A DNA stretch of 64,000 nucleotides, taken from contig CATKHW010000563.1 in assembly GCA_949752795.1 (NCBI GenBank), positions 1-64,000 on the forward strand. Direction: 5' to 3'. This stretch comes from Hyperoodon ampullatus (Eukaryota; Chordata; Mammalia; Artiodactyla; Ziphiidae). Shown in pieces: positions 36,502-50,415 of this stretch. Each line of letters begins with the position of its first letter. The stretch's first letter is position 1. A model generated the notes under the pieces. It was not told the DNA's origin, did no database searches, and worked only from the letters and a program-made list of their open reading frames with translations. The position numbers were made by a program, and so were the translations under genes.

Positions 36502-38240
36502 CTTAGAATCATCGTACCTGAATCCACCCATTTTGTTGCTACTGGGCTTATGACATTGATTTCATGGCTGAGGGATATTCCATCATACGTAAGTACCACA
36601 ATTTTTTGAACCATGTTTATATTTTCTGGGATACTTAAGGTGTATCCAAGTTGAGGTCCTTGTATGCAGTGCAGCCTAAATTTTGGGGTGGCTCTGTCTT
36701 ATTGATTTTCAGTTTTCCCAAGGTATATTCCCTAGACTGGTAGTGCCCTTGGCTCTGTAGCTCTGTTCTTTACTTGTTTTAGGGAACAGAATGCACTCCT
36801 CCAGAGAGGCAGTTGGCAATTTACATCCCGCCCATCAGCATAACAAGGCTCCCTGTTCTCCAGGGCCTGTCTTGCCTTTCTTGTTCTTACACATTTTGTG
36901 GATGTCCCTTTTGACCGGTGGGAAGTGATACTTCTTTGTAGTGCAGATTTGCATTGCCCGCTTGCTTGCTTGGCCAAAAAGGGCGTATGCGTTTTCTCCT
37001 GAATATATTCAGGAGAAAACGCATACGCCCTTTTTGGCCAAGTGCATCATTGTCGAAGTTGTGCCCCTCTTCCTGTGCTTTAAAGGCGATTCCAACGTAC
37101 CTCTTGAAATCTGTTTCCTGCTATTCTGCCTCGCTTTCAAGTCCGCCTCGTTGCCTTCCCTCAACAGATTTTTGGACGAGAGTTGTCCTTTATTACTCGG
37201 CCAGTTTGTGAATTGCTGTGCCCCTGAGCTCCATTTTTCAACTCGTTTTTGGTGAGCTGACCGCAAGTCCAAAATTTTGGTTCAGGACCTATACTGGTTC
37301 CCGGTGGGTGGCTGAGAATTTGGTTAATTCTTCTTCCTGCCGGGAAATTACAGTGATATGTGCCCGTCCAAATGCCTAACAGCTACTCTCTCATTGGTTC
37401 TCCCTCTTCCCTTTCATCCTCTGCCAAATTGGCAACCTGTGCGAACCAAGAGGTTAAAGGGGCTGTCTCTCCAAGTTGGGAGGTTGATAGTAAAGCAGAC
37501 GGAAAGTCGAACCGGAGCACCAGGAGAGGGACTATTCGTTGAGTTTTAGAAACCTTTCGTATTCACAGTGTGTCCGTTCTCTAGGTTTCCCGCACATGTT
37601 ATAGCTATAGTAATATTCCCTTCAACCTGGAGATTTCGGACCCATGGAATGGGTGCCATGCATTATTGCTTTAAAGGGTCTGCATTTGCTCACCCAATCT
37701 CACCAATCGTCTCAGTCCCAAGTGTCCCTCCTTATGCCACATCCAGCTGTCGTTGTAGATAGGGTCATTCCAGCTTTCATCAGAGACCCTGAAGGAATTG
37801 TAAAGAATTTCCCTTTTTTTTTTGTTTTGTTTTCGAAATTCCTTTTTATAGTGGGTTTGAGCTGATTCTCGCTGCCATGTTTATGCCAGTCTAGACACAC
37901 TTGATTCCCTTACGGAGACATATCAATACATAGGTTTTAAGATTCTTACTAGTCAGATATTTTCCTCTGCGGGAAATATGGGGTTTTGAGTCCCTTTCAC
38001 TGAGGACGGTGTAGGTCTTGTCTATTCCATAGTTGGTTTTTGGAACGGTACCTGTGCTTATATCAAACTCTGGTTTTATGCATCACCCCACCTCTCCTTC
38101 CCCCTTAAGCAGGTATAAGAGTGTTTTCTAAATGTGAGACACTGTTCTCTTTCCTAACTCAGTTCAAGTGTAGCCATGTTTACAGGATCTTCATAAGTGA
38201 TATCTTATGATAAGTTTCTTTTTCTGTGTGACTTATTTCA
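36502..38240 (+). repeat. Monomer 22 (1,739 bp), chimeric c/a at the start of the trimer zone
   Basis: Start is type c (CTACTGGGCTTATG), second half type a (GAGAGTT, TATAGCTATAG, CCCTTTT). Perfect palindrome 36969-37042. Private one-base loss GCAGCCTAAATT near 36,672 removes the usual 93-codon minus frame. Confidence 0.95.
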
Positions 38241-39979
38241 CTTAGAATCATCGTACCTGAATCCACCCATTTTGCTGCTACTGGTCTTATGACATTGATT
38301 TCATGGCTGAGGGATATTCCATCGTACGTAAGTACCACAATTTTTTGAACCATGTTTATATTTTCTGGGATACTTAAGGTGTATCCAAGTTGAGGTCCTT
38401 GTATGCAGTGCAGCCCTAAATTTTGGGGTGGCTCTGTCTTATTGATTTTCAGTTTTCCCAAGGTATATTCCCTAGACTGGTAGTGCCCTTGGCTCTGTAG
38501 CTCTGTTCTTTACTTGTTTTAGGGAACAGAATGCACTCCTCCAGAGAGGCAGTTGGCAATTTACATCCCGCCCATCAGCATAACAAGGCTCCCTGTTCTC
38601 CAGGGCCTGTCTTGCCTTTCTTGTTCTTACACATTTTGTGGATGTCCCTTTTGACCGGTGGGAAGTGATACTTCTTTGTAGTGCAGATTTGCATTGCCCG
38701 CTTGCTTGCTTGGCCAAAAAGGGCGTATGCGTTTTCTCCTGAATATATTCAGGAGAAAACGCATACGCCCTTTTTGGCCAAGTGCATCATTGTCGAAGTT
38801 GTGCCCCTCTTCCTGTGCTTTAAAGGTGATTCCAACGTACCTCTTGAAATCTGTTTCCTGCTATTCTGCCTCGCTTTCAAGTCCGCCTCGTTGCCTTCCC
38901 TCAACAGATTTTTGGACGATAGTTGTCCTTTATTACTCGGCCAGTTTGTGAATTGCTGTGCCCCTGAGCTCCATTTTTCAACTCGTTTTTGGTGAGCTGA
39001 CCGCAAGTCCAAAATTTTGGTTCAGGACCTATACTGGTTCCCGGTGGGTGGCTGAGAATTTGGTTAATTCTTCTTCCTGCCGGGAAATTAGAGTGATATG
39101 TGCCCGTCCAAATGCCTAACAGCTACTCTCTCATTGGTTCTCCCTCTTCCCTTTCATCCTCTGCCAAATTGGCAACCTGTGCGAACCAAGAGGTTAAAGG
39201 GGCTGTCTCTCCAAGTTGGGAGGTTGATAGTAAAGCAGACGGAAAGTCAAACCGGAGCACCAGGAGAGGGACTATTCGTTGAGTTTTAGAAACCTTTCGT
39301 ATTCACAGTGTGTCCGTTCCCTAGGTTTCCCGAACATGTTATAGCTGTAGTACTATTCCCTTCAACCTGGAGAGTTCGGACCCATGGAATGGGTGCCATG
39401 CATTATTGCTTTAAAGGGTCTGCATTTGCTCACCCAATCTCACCAAGCATCTCAGTCCCAAGTGTCCCTCCTTATGCCACATCCAGCTGTCGTTGTAGAT
39501 AGGGTCATTCCAGCTTTCATCAGAGACCCTGAAGGAATTGTAAAGAATTTCCCAGTTTTTTTGTTTTGTTTTTGAAATTCCTTTTTATAGTGGGTTTGAG
39601 CTGATTCTCGCTGCCATGTTTATGCCAGTCTAGACACACTTGATTCCCTTACGGAGACATATCAATACATAGGTTTTAAGATTCTTACTAGTCAGATATT
39701 TTCCTCTGCGGGAAATATGGGGTTTTGAGTCCCTTTCACTGAGGACGGTGTAGGTCTTGTCTATTCCATAGTTGGTTTTTGGAACGGTACCTGTGCTTAT
39801 ATCAAACTCTGGTTTTATGCATCACCCCACCTCTCCTTCCCCCTTAAGCAGGTATAAGAGTGTTTTCTAAATGTCAGACACTGTTCTCTTTCCTAACTCA
39901 GTTCAAGTGTAGCCATGTTTACAGGATCTTCATAAGTGATATCTTATGATAAGTTTCTTTTTCTGTGTGACTTATTTCA
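38241..39979 (+). repeat. Monomer 23, trimer type b
   Basis: Perfect palindrome 38709-38782. AAAGGTGATTCC near 38,823, shared with monomer 26 only among the trimer copies. Confidence 0.96.
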
Positions 39980-41718
39980 CTTAGAATCATCGTACCTGAA
40001 TCCACCCATTTTGTTGCTACTGGGCTTATGACATTGATTTCATGGCTGAGGGATATTCCATCATACGTAAGTACCACAATTTTTTGAACCATGTTTATAT
40101 TTTCTGGGATACTTAAGGTGTATCCAAGTTGAGGTCCTTGTATGCAGTGCAGCCCTAAATTTTGGGGTGGCTCTGTCTTATTGATTTTCAGTTTTCCCAA
40201 GGTATATTCCCTAGACTGGTAGTGCCCTTGGCTCTGTAGCTCTGTTCTTTACTTGTTTTAGGGAACAGAATGCACTCCTCCAGAGAGGCAGTTGGCAATT
40301 TACATCCCGCCCATCAGCATAACAAGGCTCCCTGTTCTCCAGGGCCTGTCTTGCCTTTCTTGTTCTTACACATTTTGTGGATGTCCCTTTTGACCGGTGG
40401 GAAGTGATACTTCTTTGTAGTGCAGATTTGCATTGCCCGCTTGCTTGCTTGGCCAAAACGGGCGTATGCGTTTTCTCCTGAATATATTCAGGAGAAAACG
40501 CATACGCCCTTTTTGGCCAAGTGCATCATTGTCGAAGTTGTGCCCCTCTTCCTGTGCTTTAAAGGCGATTCCAACGTACCTCTTGAAATCTGTTTCCTGC
40601 TATTCTGCCTCGCTTTCAAGTCCGCCTCGTTGCCTTCCCTCAACAGATTTTTGGACGATAGTTGTCCTTTATTACTCGGCCAGTTTGTGAATTGCTGTGC
40701 CCCTGAGCTCCATTTTTCAACTCGTTTTTGGTGAGCTGACCGCAAGTCCAAAATTTTGGTTCAGGACCTATACTGGTTCCCGGTGGGTGGCTGAGAATTT
40801 GGTTAATTCTTCTTCCTGCCGGGAAATTACAGTGATATGTGCCCGTCCAAATGCCTAACAGCTACTCTCTCATTGGTTCTCCCTCTTCCCTTTCATCCTC
40901 TGCCAAATTGGCAACCTGTGCGAACCAAGAGGTTAAAGGGGCTGTCTCTCCAAGTTGGGAGGTTGATAGTAAAGCAGACGGAAAGTCAAACCGGAGCACC
41001 AGGAGAGGGACTATTCGTTGAGTTTTAGAAACCTTTCGTATTCACAGTGTGTCCGTTCCCTAGGTTTCCCGAACATGTTATAGCTGTAGTATTATTCCCT
41101 TCAACCTGGAGAGTTCGGACCCATGGAATGGGTGCCATGCATTATTGCTTTAAAGGGTCTGCATTTGCTCACCCAATCTCACCAAGCATCTCAGTCCCAA
41201 GTGTCCCTCCTTATGCCACATCCAGCTGTCGTTGTAGATAGGGTCATTCCAGCTTTCATCAGAGACCCTGAAGGAATTGTAAAGAATTTCCCAGTTTTTT
41301 TGTTTTGTTTTTGAAATTCCTTTTTATAGTGGGTTTGAGCTGATTCTCGCTGCCATGTTGATGCCAGTCTACAAACACTTGATTCCCTTACGGAGACATA
41401 TCAATACATAGGTTTTAAGATTCTTATTAGTCAGATATTTTCCTCTGTGGGAAATATGGGGTTTTGAGTCCCTTTCACTGAGGACGGTGTAGGTCTTGTC
41501 TATTCCATAGTTGGTTTTTGGAACGGTACCTGTGTTTATATCAAACTCTGGTTTTATGCATCACCCCACCTCTCCTTCCCCCTTAAGCAGGTATAAGAGT
41601 GTTTTCTAAATGTCAGACACTGTTCTCTTTCCTAACTCAGTTCAAGTGTAGCCATGTTTACAGGATCTTCATAAGTGATATCTTATGATAAGTTTCTTTT
41701 TCTGTGTGACTTATTTCA
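39980..41718 (+). repeat. Monomer 24, trimer type c
   Basis: CTACTGGGCTTATG at start; palindrome 40448-40521 with one mismatch (AAAACGGGCG); GTCTACAAACAC near 41,367. Confidence 0.96.
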
Positions 41719-43458
41719 CTTAGAATCATCGTACCTGAATCCACCCATTTTGTTGCTACTGGTTTTATGACATTGATTTCATGGCTGAGGGATATTCCAT
41801 CGTACGTAAGTACCACAATTTTTTGAACCATGTTTATATTTTCTGGGATACTTAAGGTGTATCCAAGTTGAGGTCCTTGTATGCAGTGCAGCCCTAAATT
41901 TTGGGGTGGTTCTGTCTTATTGATTTTCAGTTTTCCCAAGGTATATTCCCTAGACGGGTAGTGCCCTTGGCTCTGTAGCTCTGTTCTTTACTTGTTTTAG
42001 GGAACAGAATGCACTCCTCCAGAGAGGCAGTTGGCAATTTACATCCCGCCCATCAGCATAACAAGGCTCCCTGTTCTCCAGGGCCTGTCTTGCCTTTCTT
42101 GTTCTTACACATTTTGTGGATGTCCCTTTTGACCGGTGGGAAGTGATACTTCTTTGTAGTGCAGATTTGCATTGCCCGCTTGCTTGCTTGGCCAAAAAGG
42201 GTGCATGCGTTTTCTCCTGAATATATTCAGGAGAAAACGCATACGCCCTTTTTGGCCAAGTGCATCATTGTCGAAGTTGTGCCCCTCTTCCTGTGCTTTA
42301 AAGGCGATTCCAACGTACCTCTTGAAATCTGTTTCCTGCTATTCTGCCTCGCTTTCAAGTCCGCCTCGTTGCCTTCCCTCAACAGATTTTTGGACGAGAG
42401 TTGTCCTTTATTACTCGGCCAGTTTGTGAATTGCTGTGCCCCTGAGCTCCATTTTTCAACTCGTTTTTGGTGAGCTGACCGCAAGTCCAAAATTTTGGTT
42501 CAGGACCTATACTGGTTCCCGGTGGGTGGCTGAGAATTTGGTTAATTCTTCTTCCTGCCGGGAAATTACAGTGATATGTGCCCGTCCAAATGCCTAACAG
42601 CTACTCTCTCATTGGTTCTCCCTCTTCCCTTTCATCCTCTGCCAAATTGGCAACCTGTGCGAACCAAGAGGTTAAAGGGGCTGTCTCTCCAAGTTGGGAG
42701 GTTGATAGTAAAGCAGACGGAAAGTCAAACCGGAGCACCAGGAGAGGGACTATTCGTTGAGTTTTAGAAACCTTTCGTATTCACAGTGTGTCCGTTCTCT
42801 AGGTTTCCCGCACATGTTATAGCTATAGTAATATTCCCTTCAACCTGGAGATTTCGGACCCATGGAATGGGTGCCATGCATTATTGCTTTAAAGGGTCTG
42901 CATTTGCTCACCCAATCTCACCAATCGTCTCAGTCCCAAGTGTCCCTCCTTATGCCACATCCAGCTGTCGTTGTAGATAGGGTCATTCCAGCTTTCATCA
43001 GAGACCCTGAAGGAATTGTAAAGAATTTCCCTTTTTTTTTTGTTTTGTTTTCGAAATTCCTTTTTATAGTGGGTTTGAGCTGATTCTCGCTGCCATGTTT
43101 ATGCCAGTCTAGACACACTTGATTCCCTTACGGAGACATATCAATACATAGGTTTTAAGATTCTTACTAGTCAGATATTTTCCTCTGCGGGAAATATGGG
43201 GTTTTGAGTCCCTTTCACTGAGGACGGTGTAGGTCTTGTCTATTCCATAGTTGGTTTTTGGAACGGTACCTGTGCTTATATCAAACTCTGGTTTTATGCA
43301 TCACCCCACCTCTCCTTCCCCCTTAAGCAGGTATAAGAGTGTTTTCTAAATGTGAGACACTGTTCTCTTTCCTAACTCAGTTCAAGTGTAGCCATGTTTA
43401 CAGGATCTTCATAAGTGATATCTTATGATAAGTTTCTTTTTCTGTGTGACTTATTTCA
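41719..43458 (+). repeat. Monomer 25, trimer type a
   Basis: CTACTGGTTTTATG at start; palindrome 42187-42260 with GGGTGCATG; GAGAGTT; CCCTTTT T-run. Confidence 0.96.
42187..42260. repeat. Palindrome, type-a variant with GGGTGCATG left arm, monomer 25
   Basis: The left arm reads GGGTGCATGCG where the standard form is GGGCGTATGCG. The right arm is standard, so there are two mismatches. The same state is at 47405-47478 (monomer 28). Confidence 0.9.
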
Positions 43459-45197
43459 CTTAGAATCATCGTACCTGAATCCACCCATTTTGCTGCTACT
43501 GGTCTTATGACATTGATTTCATGGCTGAGGGATATTCCATCGTACGTAAGTACCACAATTTTTTGAACCATGTTTATATTTTCTGGGATACTTAAGGTGT
43601 ATCCAAGTTGAGGTCCTTGTATGCAGTGCAGCCCTAAATTTTGGGGTGGCTCTGTCTTATTGATTTTCAGTTTTCCCAAGGTATATTCCCTAGACTGGTA
43701 GTGCCCTTGGCTCTGTAGCTCTGTTCTTTACTTGTTTTAGGGAACAGAATGCACTCCTCCAGAGAGGCAGTTGGCAATTTACATCCCGCCCATCAGCATA
43801 ACAAGGCTCCCTGTTCTCCAGGGCCTGTCTTGCCTTTCTTGTTCTTACACATTTTGTGGATGTCCCTTTTGACCGGTGGGAAGTGATACTTCTTTGTAGT
43901 GCAGATTTGCATTGCCCGCTTGCTTGCTTGGCCAAAAAGGGCGTATGCGTTTTCTCCTGAATATATTCAGGAGAAAACGCATACGCCCTTTTTGGCCAAG
44001 TGCATCATTGTCGAAGTTGTGCCCCTCTTCCTGTGCTTTAAAGGTGATTCCAACGTACCTCTTGAAATCTGTTTCCTGCTATTCTGCCTCGCTTTCAAGT
44101 CCGCCTCGTTGCCTTCCCTCAACAGATTTTTGGACGATAGTTGTCCTTTATTACTCGGCCAGTTTGTGAATTGCTGTGCCCCTGAGCTCCATTTTTCAAC
44201 TCGTTTTTGGTGAGCTGACCGCAAGTCCAAAATTTTGGTTCAGGACCTATACTGGTTCCCGGTGGGTGGCTGAGAATTTGGTTAATTCTTCTTCCTGCCG
44301 GGAAATTACAGTGATATGTGCCCGTCCAAATGCCTAACAGCTACTCTCTCATTGGTTCTCCCTCTTCCCTTTCATCCTCTGCCAAATTGGCAACCTGTGC
44401 GAACCAAGAGGTTAAAGGGGCTGTCTCTCCAAGTTGGGAGGTTGATAGTAAAGCAGACGGAAAGTCAAACCGGAGCACCAGGAGAGGGACTATTCGTTGA
44501 GTTTTAGAAACCTTTCGTATTCACAGTGTGTCCGTTCCCTAGGTTTCCCGAACATGTTATAGCTGTAGTACTATTCCCTTCAACCTGGAGAGTTCGGACC
44601 CATGGAATGGGTGCCATGCATTATTGCTTTAAAGGGTCTGCATTTGCTCACCCAATCTCACCAAGCATCTCAGTCCCAAGTGTCCCTCCTTATGCCACAT
44701 CCAGCTGTCGTTGTAGATAGGGTCATTCCAGCTTTCATCAGAGACCCTGAAGGAATTGTAAAGAATTTCCCAGTTTTTTTGTTTTGTTTTTGAAATTCCT
44801 TTTTATAGTGGGTTTGAGCTGATTCTCGCTGCCATGTTTATGCCAGTCTAGACACACTTGATTCCCTTACGGAGACATATCAATACATAGGTTTTAAGAT
44901 TCTTACTAGTCAGATATTTTCCTCTGCGGGAAATATGGGGTTTTGAGTCCCTTTCACTGAGGACGGTGTAGGTCTTGTCTATTCCATAGTTGGTTTTTGG
45001 AACGGTACCTGTGCTTATATCAAACTCTGGTTTTATGCATCACCCCACCTCTCCTTCCCCCTTAAGCAGGTATAAGAGTGTTTTCTAAATGTCAGACACT
45101 GTTCTCTTTCCTAACTCAGTTCAAGTGTAGCCATGTTTACAGGATCTTCATAAGTGATATCTTATGATAAGTTTCTTTTTCTGTGTGACTTATTTCA
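43459..45197 (+). repeat. Monomer 26, trimer type b
   Basis: Perfect palindrome 43927-44000; AAAGGTGATTCC as in monomer 23. Confidence 0.96.
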
Positions 45198-46936
45198 CTT
45201 AGAATCATCGTACCTGAATCCACCCATTTTGTTGCTACTGGGCTTATGACATTGATTTCATGGCTGAGGGATATTCCATCATACGTAAGTACCACAATTT
45301 TTTGAACCATGTTTATATTTTCTGGGATACTTAAGGTGTATCCAAGTTGAGGTCCTTGTATGCAGTGCAGCCCTAAATTTTGGGGTGGCTCTGTCTTATT
45401 GATTTTCAGTTTTCCCAAGGTATATTCCCTAGACTGGTAGTGCCCTTGGCTCTGTAGCTCTGTTCTTTACTTGTTTTAGGGAACAGAATGCACTCCTCCA
45501 GAGAGGCAGTTGGCAATTTACATCCCGCCCATCAGCATAACAAGGCTCCCTGTTCTCCAGGGCCTGTCTTGCCTTTCTTGTTCTTACACATTTTGTGGAT
45601 GTCCCTTTTGACCGGTGGGAAGTGATACTTCTTTGTAGTGCAGATTTGCATTGCCCGCTTGCTTGCTTGGCCAAAACGGGCGTATGCGTTTTCTCCTGAA
45701 TATATTCAGGAGAAAACGCATACGCCCTTTTTGGCCAAGTGCATCATTGTCGAAGTTGTGCCCCTCTTCCTGTGCTTTAAAGGCGATTCCAACGTACCTC
45801 TTGAAATCTGTTTCCTGCTATTCTGCCTCGCTTTCAAGTCCGCCTCGTTGCCTTCCCTCAACAGATTTTTGGACGATAGTTGTCCTTTATTACTCGGCCA
45901 GTTTGTGAATTGCTGTGCCCCTGAGCTCCATTTTTCAACTCGTTTTTGGTGAGCTGACCGCAAGTCCAAAGTTTTGGTTCAGGACCTATACTGGTTCCCG
46001 GTGGGTGGCTGAGAATTTGGTTAATTCTTCTTCCTGCCGGGAAATTACAGTGATATGTGCCCGTCCAAATGCCTAACAGCTACTCTCTCATTGGTTCTCC
46101 CTCTTCCCTTTCATCCTCTGCCAAATTGGCAACCTGTGCGAACCAAGAGGTTAAAGGGGCTGTCTCTCCAAGTTGGGAGGTTGATAGTAAAGCAGACGGA
46201 AAGTCAAACCGGAGCACCAGGAGAGGGACTATTCGTTGAGTTTTAGAAACCTTTCGTATTCACAGTGTGTCCGTTCCCTAGGTTTCCCGAACATGTTATA
46301 GCTGTAGTATTATTCCCTTCAACCTGGAGAGTTCGGACCCATGGAATGGGTGCCATGCATTATTGCTTTAAAGGGTCTGCATTTGCTCACCCAATCTCAC
46401 CAAGCATCTCAGTCCCAAGTGTCCCTCCTTATGCCACATCCAGCTGTCGTTGTAGATAGGGTCATTCCAGCTTTCATCAGAGACCCTGAAGGAATTGTAA
46501 AGAATTTCCCAGTTTTTTTGTTTTGTTTTTGAAATTCCTTTTTATAGTGGGTTTGAGCTGATTCTCGCTGCCATGTTGATGCCAGTCTACAAACACTTGA
46601 TTCCCTTACGGAGACATATCAATACATAGGTTTTAAGATTCTTATTAGTCAGATATTTTCCTCTGTGGGAAATATGGGGTTTTGAGTCCCTTTCACTGAG
46701 GACGGTGTAGGTCTTGTCTATTCCATAGTTGGTTTTTGGAACGGTACCTGTGTTTATATCAAACTCTGGTTTTATGCATCACCCCACCTCTCCTTCCCCC
46801 TTAAGCAGGTATAAGAGTGTTTTCTAAATGTCAGACACTGTTCTCTTTCCTAACTCAGTTCAAGTGTAGCCATGTTTACAGGATCTTCATAAGTGATATC
46901 TTATGATAAGTTTCTTTTTCTGTGTGACTTATTTCA
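45198..46936 (+). repeat. Monomer 27, trimer type c
   Basis: Palindrome 45666-45739 with AAAACGGGCG; GTCCAAAGTTTTGG near 45,964, shared with monomer 30; GTCTACAAACAC. Confidence 0.96.
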
Positions 46937-48676
46937 CTTAGAATCATCGTACCTGAATCCACCCATTTTGTTGCTACTGGTTTTATGACATTGATTTCAT
47001 GGCTGAGGGATATTCCATCGTACGTAAGTACCACAATTTTTTGAACCATGTTTATATTTTCTGGGATACTTAAGGTGTATCCAAGTTGAGGTCCTTGTAT
47101 GCAGTGCAGCCCTAAATTTTGGGGTGGTTCTGTCTTATTGATTTTCAGTTTTCCCAAGGTATATTCCCTAGACTGGTAGTGCCCTTGGCTCTGTAGCTCT
47201 GTTCTTTACTTGTTTTAGGGAACAGAATGCACTCCTCCAGAGAGGCAGTTGGCAATTTACATCCCGCCCATCAGCATAACAAGGCTCCCTGTTCTCCAGG
47301 GCCTGTCTTGCCTTTCTTGTTCTTACACATTTTGTGGATGTCCCTTTTGACCGGTGGGAAGTGATACTTCTTTGTAGTGCAGATTTGCATTGCCCGCTTG
47401 CTTGCTTGGCCAAAAAGGGTGCATGCGTTTTCTCCTGAATATATTCAGGAGAAAACGCATACGCCCTTTTTGGCCAAGTGCATCATTGTCGAAGTTGTGC
47501 CCCTCTTCCTGTGCTTTAAAGGCGATTCCAACGTACCTCTTGAAATCTGTTTCCTGCTATTCTGCCTCGCTTTCAAGTCCGCCTCGTTGCCTTCCCTCAA
47601 CAGATTTTTGGACGAGAGTTGTCCTTTATTACTCGGCCAGTTTGTGAATTGCTGTGCCCCTGAGCTCCATTTTTCAACTCGTTTTTGGTGAGCTGACCGC
47701 AAGTCCAAAATTTTGGTTCAGGACCTATACTGGTTCCCGGTGGGTGGCTGAGAATTTGGTTAATTCTTCTTCCTGCCGGGAAATTACAGTGATATGTGCC
47801 CGTCCAAATGCCTAACAGCTACTCTCTCATTGGTTCTCCCTCTTCCCTTTCATCCTCTGCCAAATTGGCAACCTGTGCGAACCAAGAGGTTAAAGGGGCT
47901 GTCTCTCCAAGTTGGGAGGTTGATAGTAAAGCAGACGGAAAGTCAAACCGGAGCACCAGGAGAGGGACTATTCGTTGAGTTTTAGAAACCTTTCGTATTC
48001 ACAGTGTGTCCGTTCTCTAGGTTTCCCGCACATGTTATAGCTATAGTAATATTCCCTTCAACCTGGAGATTTCGGACCCATGGAATGGGTGCCATGCATT
48101 ATTGCTTTAAAGGGTCTGCATTTGCTCACCCAATCTCACCAATCGTCTCAGTCCCAAGTGTCCCTCCTTATGCCACATCCAGCTGTCGTTGTAGATAGGG
48201 TCATTCCAGCTTTCATCAGAGACCCTGAAGGAATTGTAAAGAATTTCCCTTTTTTTTTTGTTTTGTTTTCGAAATTCCTTTTTATAGTGGGTTTGAGCTG
48301 ATTCTCGCTGCCATGTTTATGCCAGTCTAGACACACTTGATTCCCTTACGGAGACATATCAATACATAGGTTTTAAGATTCTTACTAGTCAGATATTTTC
48401 CTCTGCGGGAAATATGGGGTTTTGAGTCCCTTTCACTGAGGACGGTGTAGGTCTTGTCTATTCCATAGTTGGTTTTTGGAACGGTACCTGTGCTTATATC
48501 AAACTCTGGTTTTATGCATCACCCCACCTCTCCTTCCCCCTTAAGCAGGTATAAGAGTGTTTTCTAAATGTGAGACACTGTTCTCTTTCCTAACTCAGTT
48601 CAAGTGTAGCCATGTTTACAGGATCTTCATAAGTGATATCTTATGATAAGTTTCTTTTTCTGTGTGACTTATTTCA
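46937..48676 (+). repeat. Monomer 28, trimer type a
   Basis: CTACTGGTTTTATG; palindrome 47405-47478 with GGGTGCATG; CCCTTTT T-run. Confidence 0.96.
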
Positions 48677-50415
48677 CTTAGAATCATCGTACCTGAATCC
48701 ACCCATTTTGCTGCTACTGGTCTTATGACATTGATTTCATGGCTGAGGGATATTCCATCGTACGTAAGTACCACAATTTTTTGAACCATGTTTATATTTT
48801 CTGGGATACTTAAGGTGTATCCAAGTTGAGGTCCTTGTATGCAGTGCAGCCCTAAATTTTGGGGTGGCTCTGTCTTATTGATTTTCAGTTTTCCCAAGGT
48901 ATATTCCCTAGACTGGTAGTGCCCTTGGCTCTGTAGCTCTGTTCTTTACTTGTTTTAGGGAACAGAATGCACTCCTCCAGAGAGGCAGTTGGCAATTTAC
49001 ATCCCGCCCATCAGCATAACAAGGCTCCCTGTTCTCCAGGGCCTGTCTTGCCTTTCTTGTTCTTACACATTTTGTGGATGTCCCTTTTGACCGGTGGGAA
49101 GTGATACTTCTTTGTAGTGCAGATTTGCATTGCCCGCTTGCTTGCTTGGCCAAAAAGGGCGTATGCGTTTTCTCCTGAATATATTCAGGAGAAAACGCAT
49201 ACGCCCTTTTTGGCCAAGTGCATCATTGTCGAAGTTGTGCCCCTCTTCCTGTGCTTTAAAGGCGATTCCAACGTACCTCTTGAAATCTGTTTCCTGCTAT
49301 TCTGCCTCGCTTTCAAGTCCGCCTCGTTGCCTTCCCTCAACAGATTTTTGGATGATAGTTGTCCTTTATTACTCGGCCAGTTTGTGAATTGCTGTGCCCC
49401 TGAGCTCCATTTTTCAACTCGTTTTTGGTGAGCTGACCGCAAGTCCAAAATTTTGGTTCAGGACCTATACTGGTTCCCGGTGGGTGGCTGAGAATTTGGT
49501 TAATTCTTCTTCCTGCCGGGAAATTAGAGTGATATGTGCCCGTCCAAATGCCTAACAGCTACTCTCTCATTGGTTCTCCCTCTTCCCTTTCATCCTCTGC
49601 CAAATTGGCAACCTGTGCGAACCAAGAGGTTAAAGGGGCTGTCTCTCCAAGTTGGGAGGTTGATAGTAAAGCAGACGGAAAGTCAAACCGGAGCACCAGG
49701 AGAGGGACTATTCGTTGAGTTTTAGAAACCTTTCGTATTCACAGTGTGTCCGTTCCCTAGGTTTCCCGAACATGTTATAGCTGTAGTACTATTCCCTTCA
49801 ACCTGGAGAGTTCGGACCCATGGAATGGGTGCCATGCATTATTGCTTTAAAGGGTCTGCATTTGCTCACCCAATCTCACCAAGCATCTCAGTCCCAAGTG
49901 TCCCTCCTTATGCCACATCCAGCTGTCGTTGTAGATAGGGTCATTCCAGCTTTCATCAGAGACCCTGAAGGAATTGTAAAGATTTTCCCAGTTTTTTTGT
50001 TTTGTTTTTGAAATTCCTTTTTATAGTGGGTTTGAGCTGATTCTCGCTGCCATGTTTATGCCAGTCTAGACACACTTGATTCCCTTACGGAGACATATCA
50101 ATACATAGGTTTTAAGATTCTTACTAGTCAGATATTTTCCTCTGCGGGAAATATGGGGTTTTGAGTCCCTTTCACTGAGGACGGTGTAGGTCTTGTCTAT
50201 TCCATAGTTGGTTTTTGGAACGGTACCTGTGCTTATATCAAACTCTGGTTTTATGCATCACCCCACCTCTCCTTCCCCCTTAAGCAGGTATAAGAGTGTT
50301 TTCTAAATGTCAGACACTGTTCTCTTTCCTAACTCAGTTCAAGTGTAGCCATGTTTACAGGATCTTCATAAGTGATATCTTATGATAAGTTTCTTTTTCT
50401 GTGTGACTTATTTCA
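48677..50415 (+). repeat. Monomer 29, trimer type b
   Basis: Perfect palindrome 49145-49218. Private TTGGATGATAG near 49,350 and AAAGATTTTCCC near 49,978. Confidence 0.96.
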
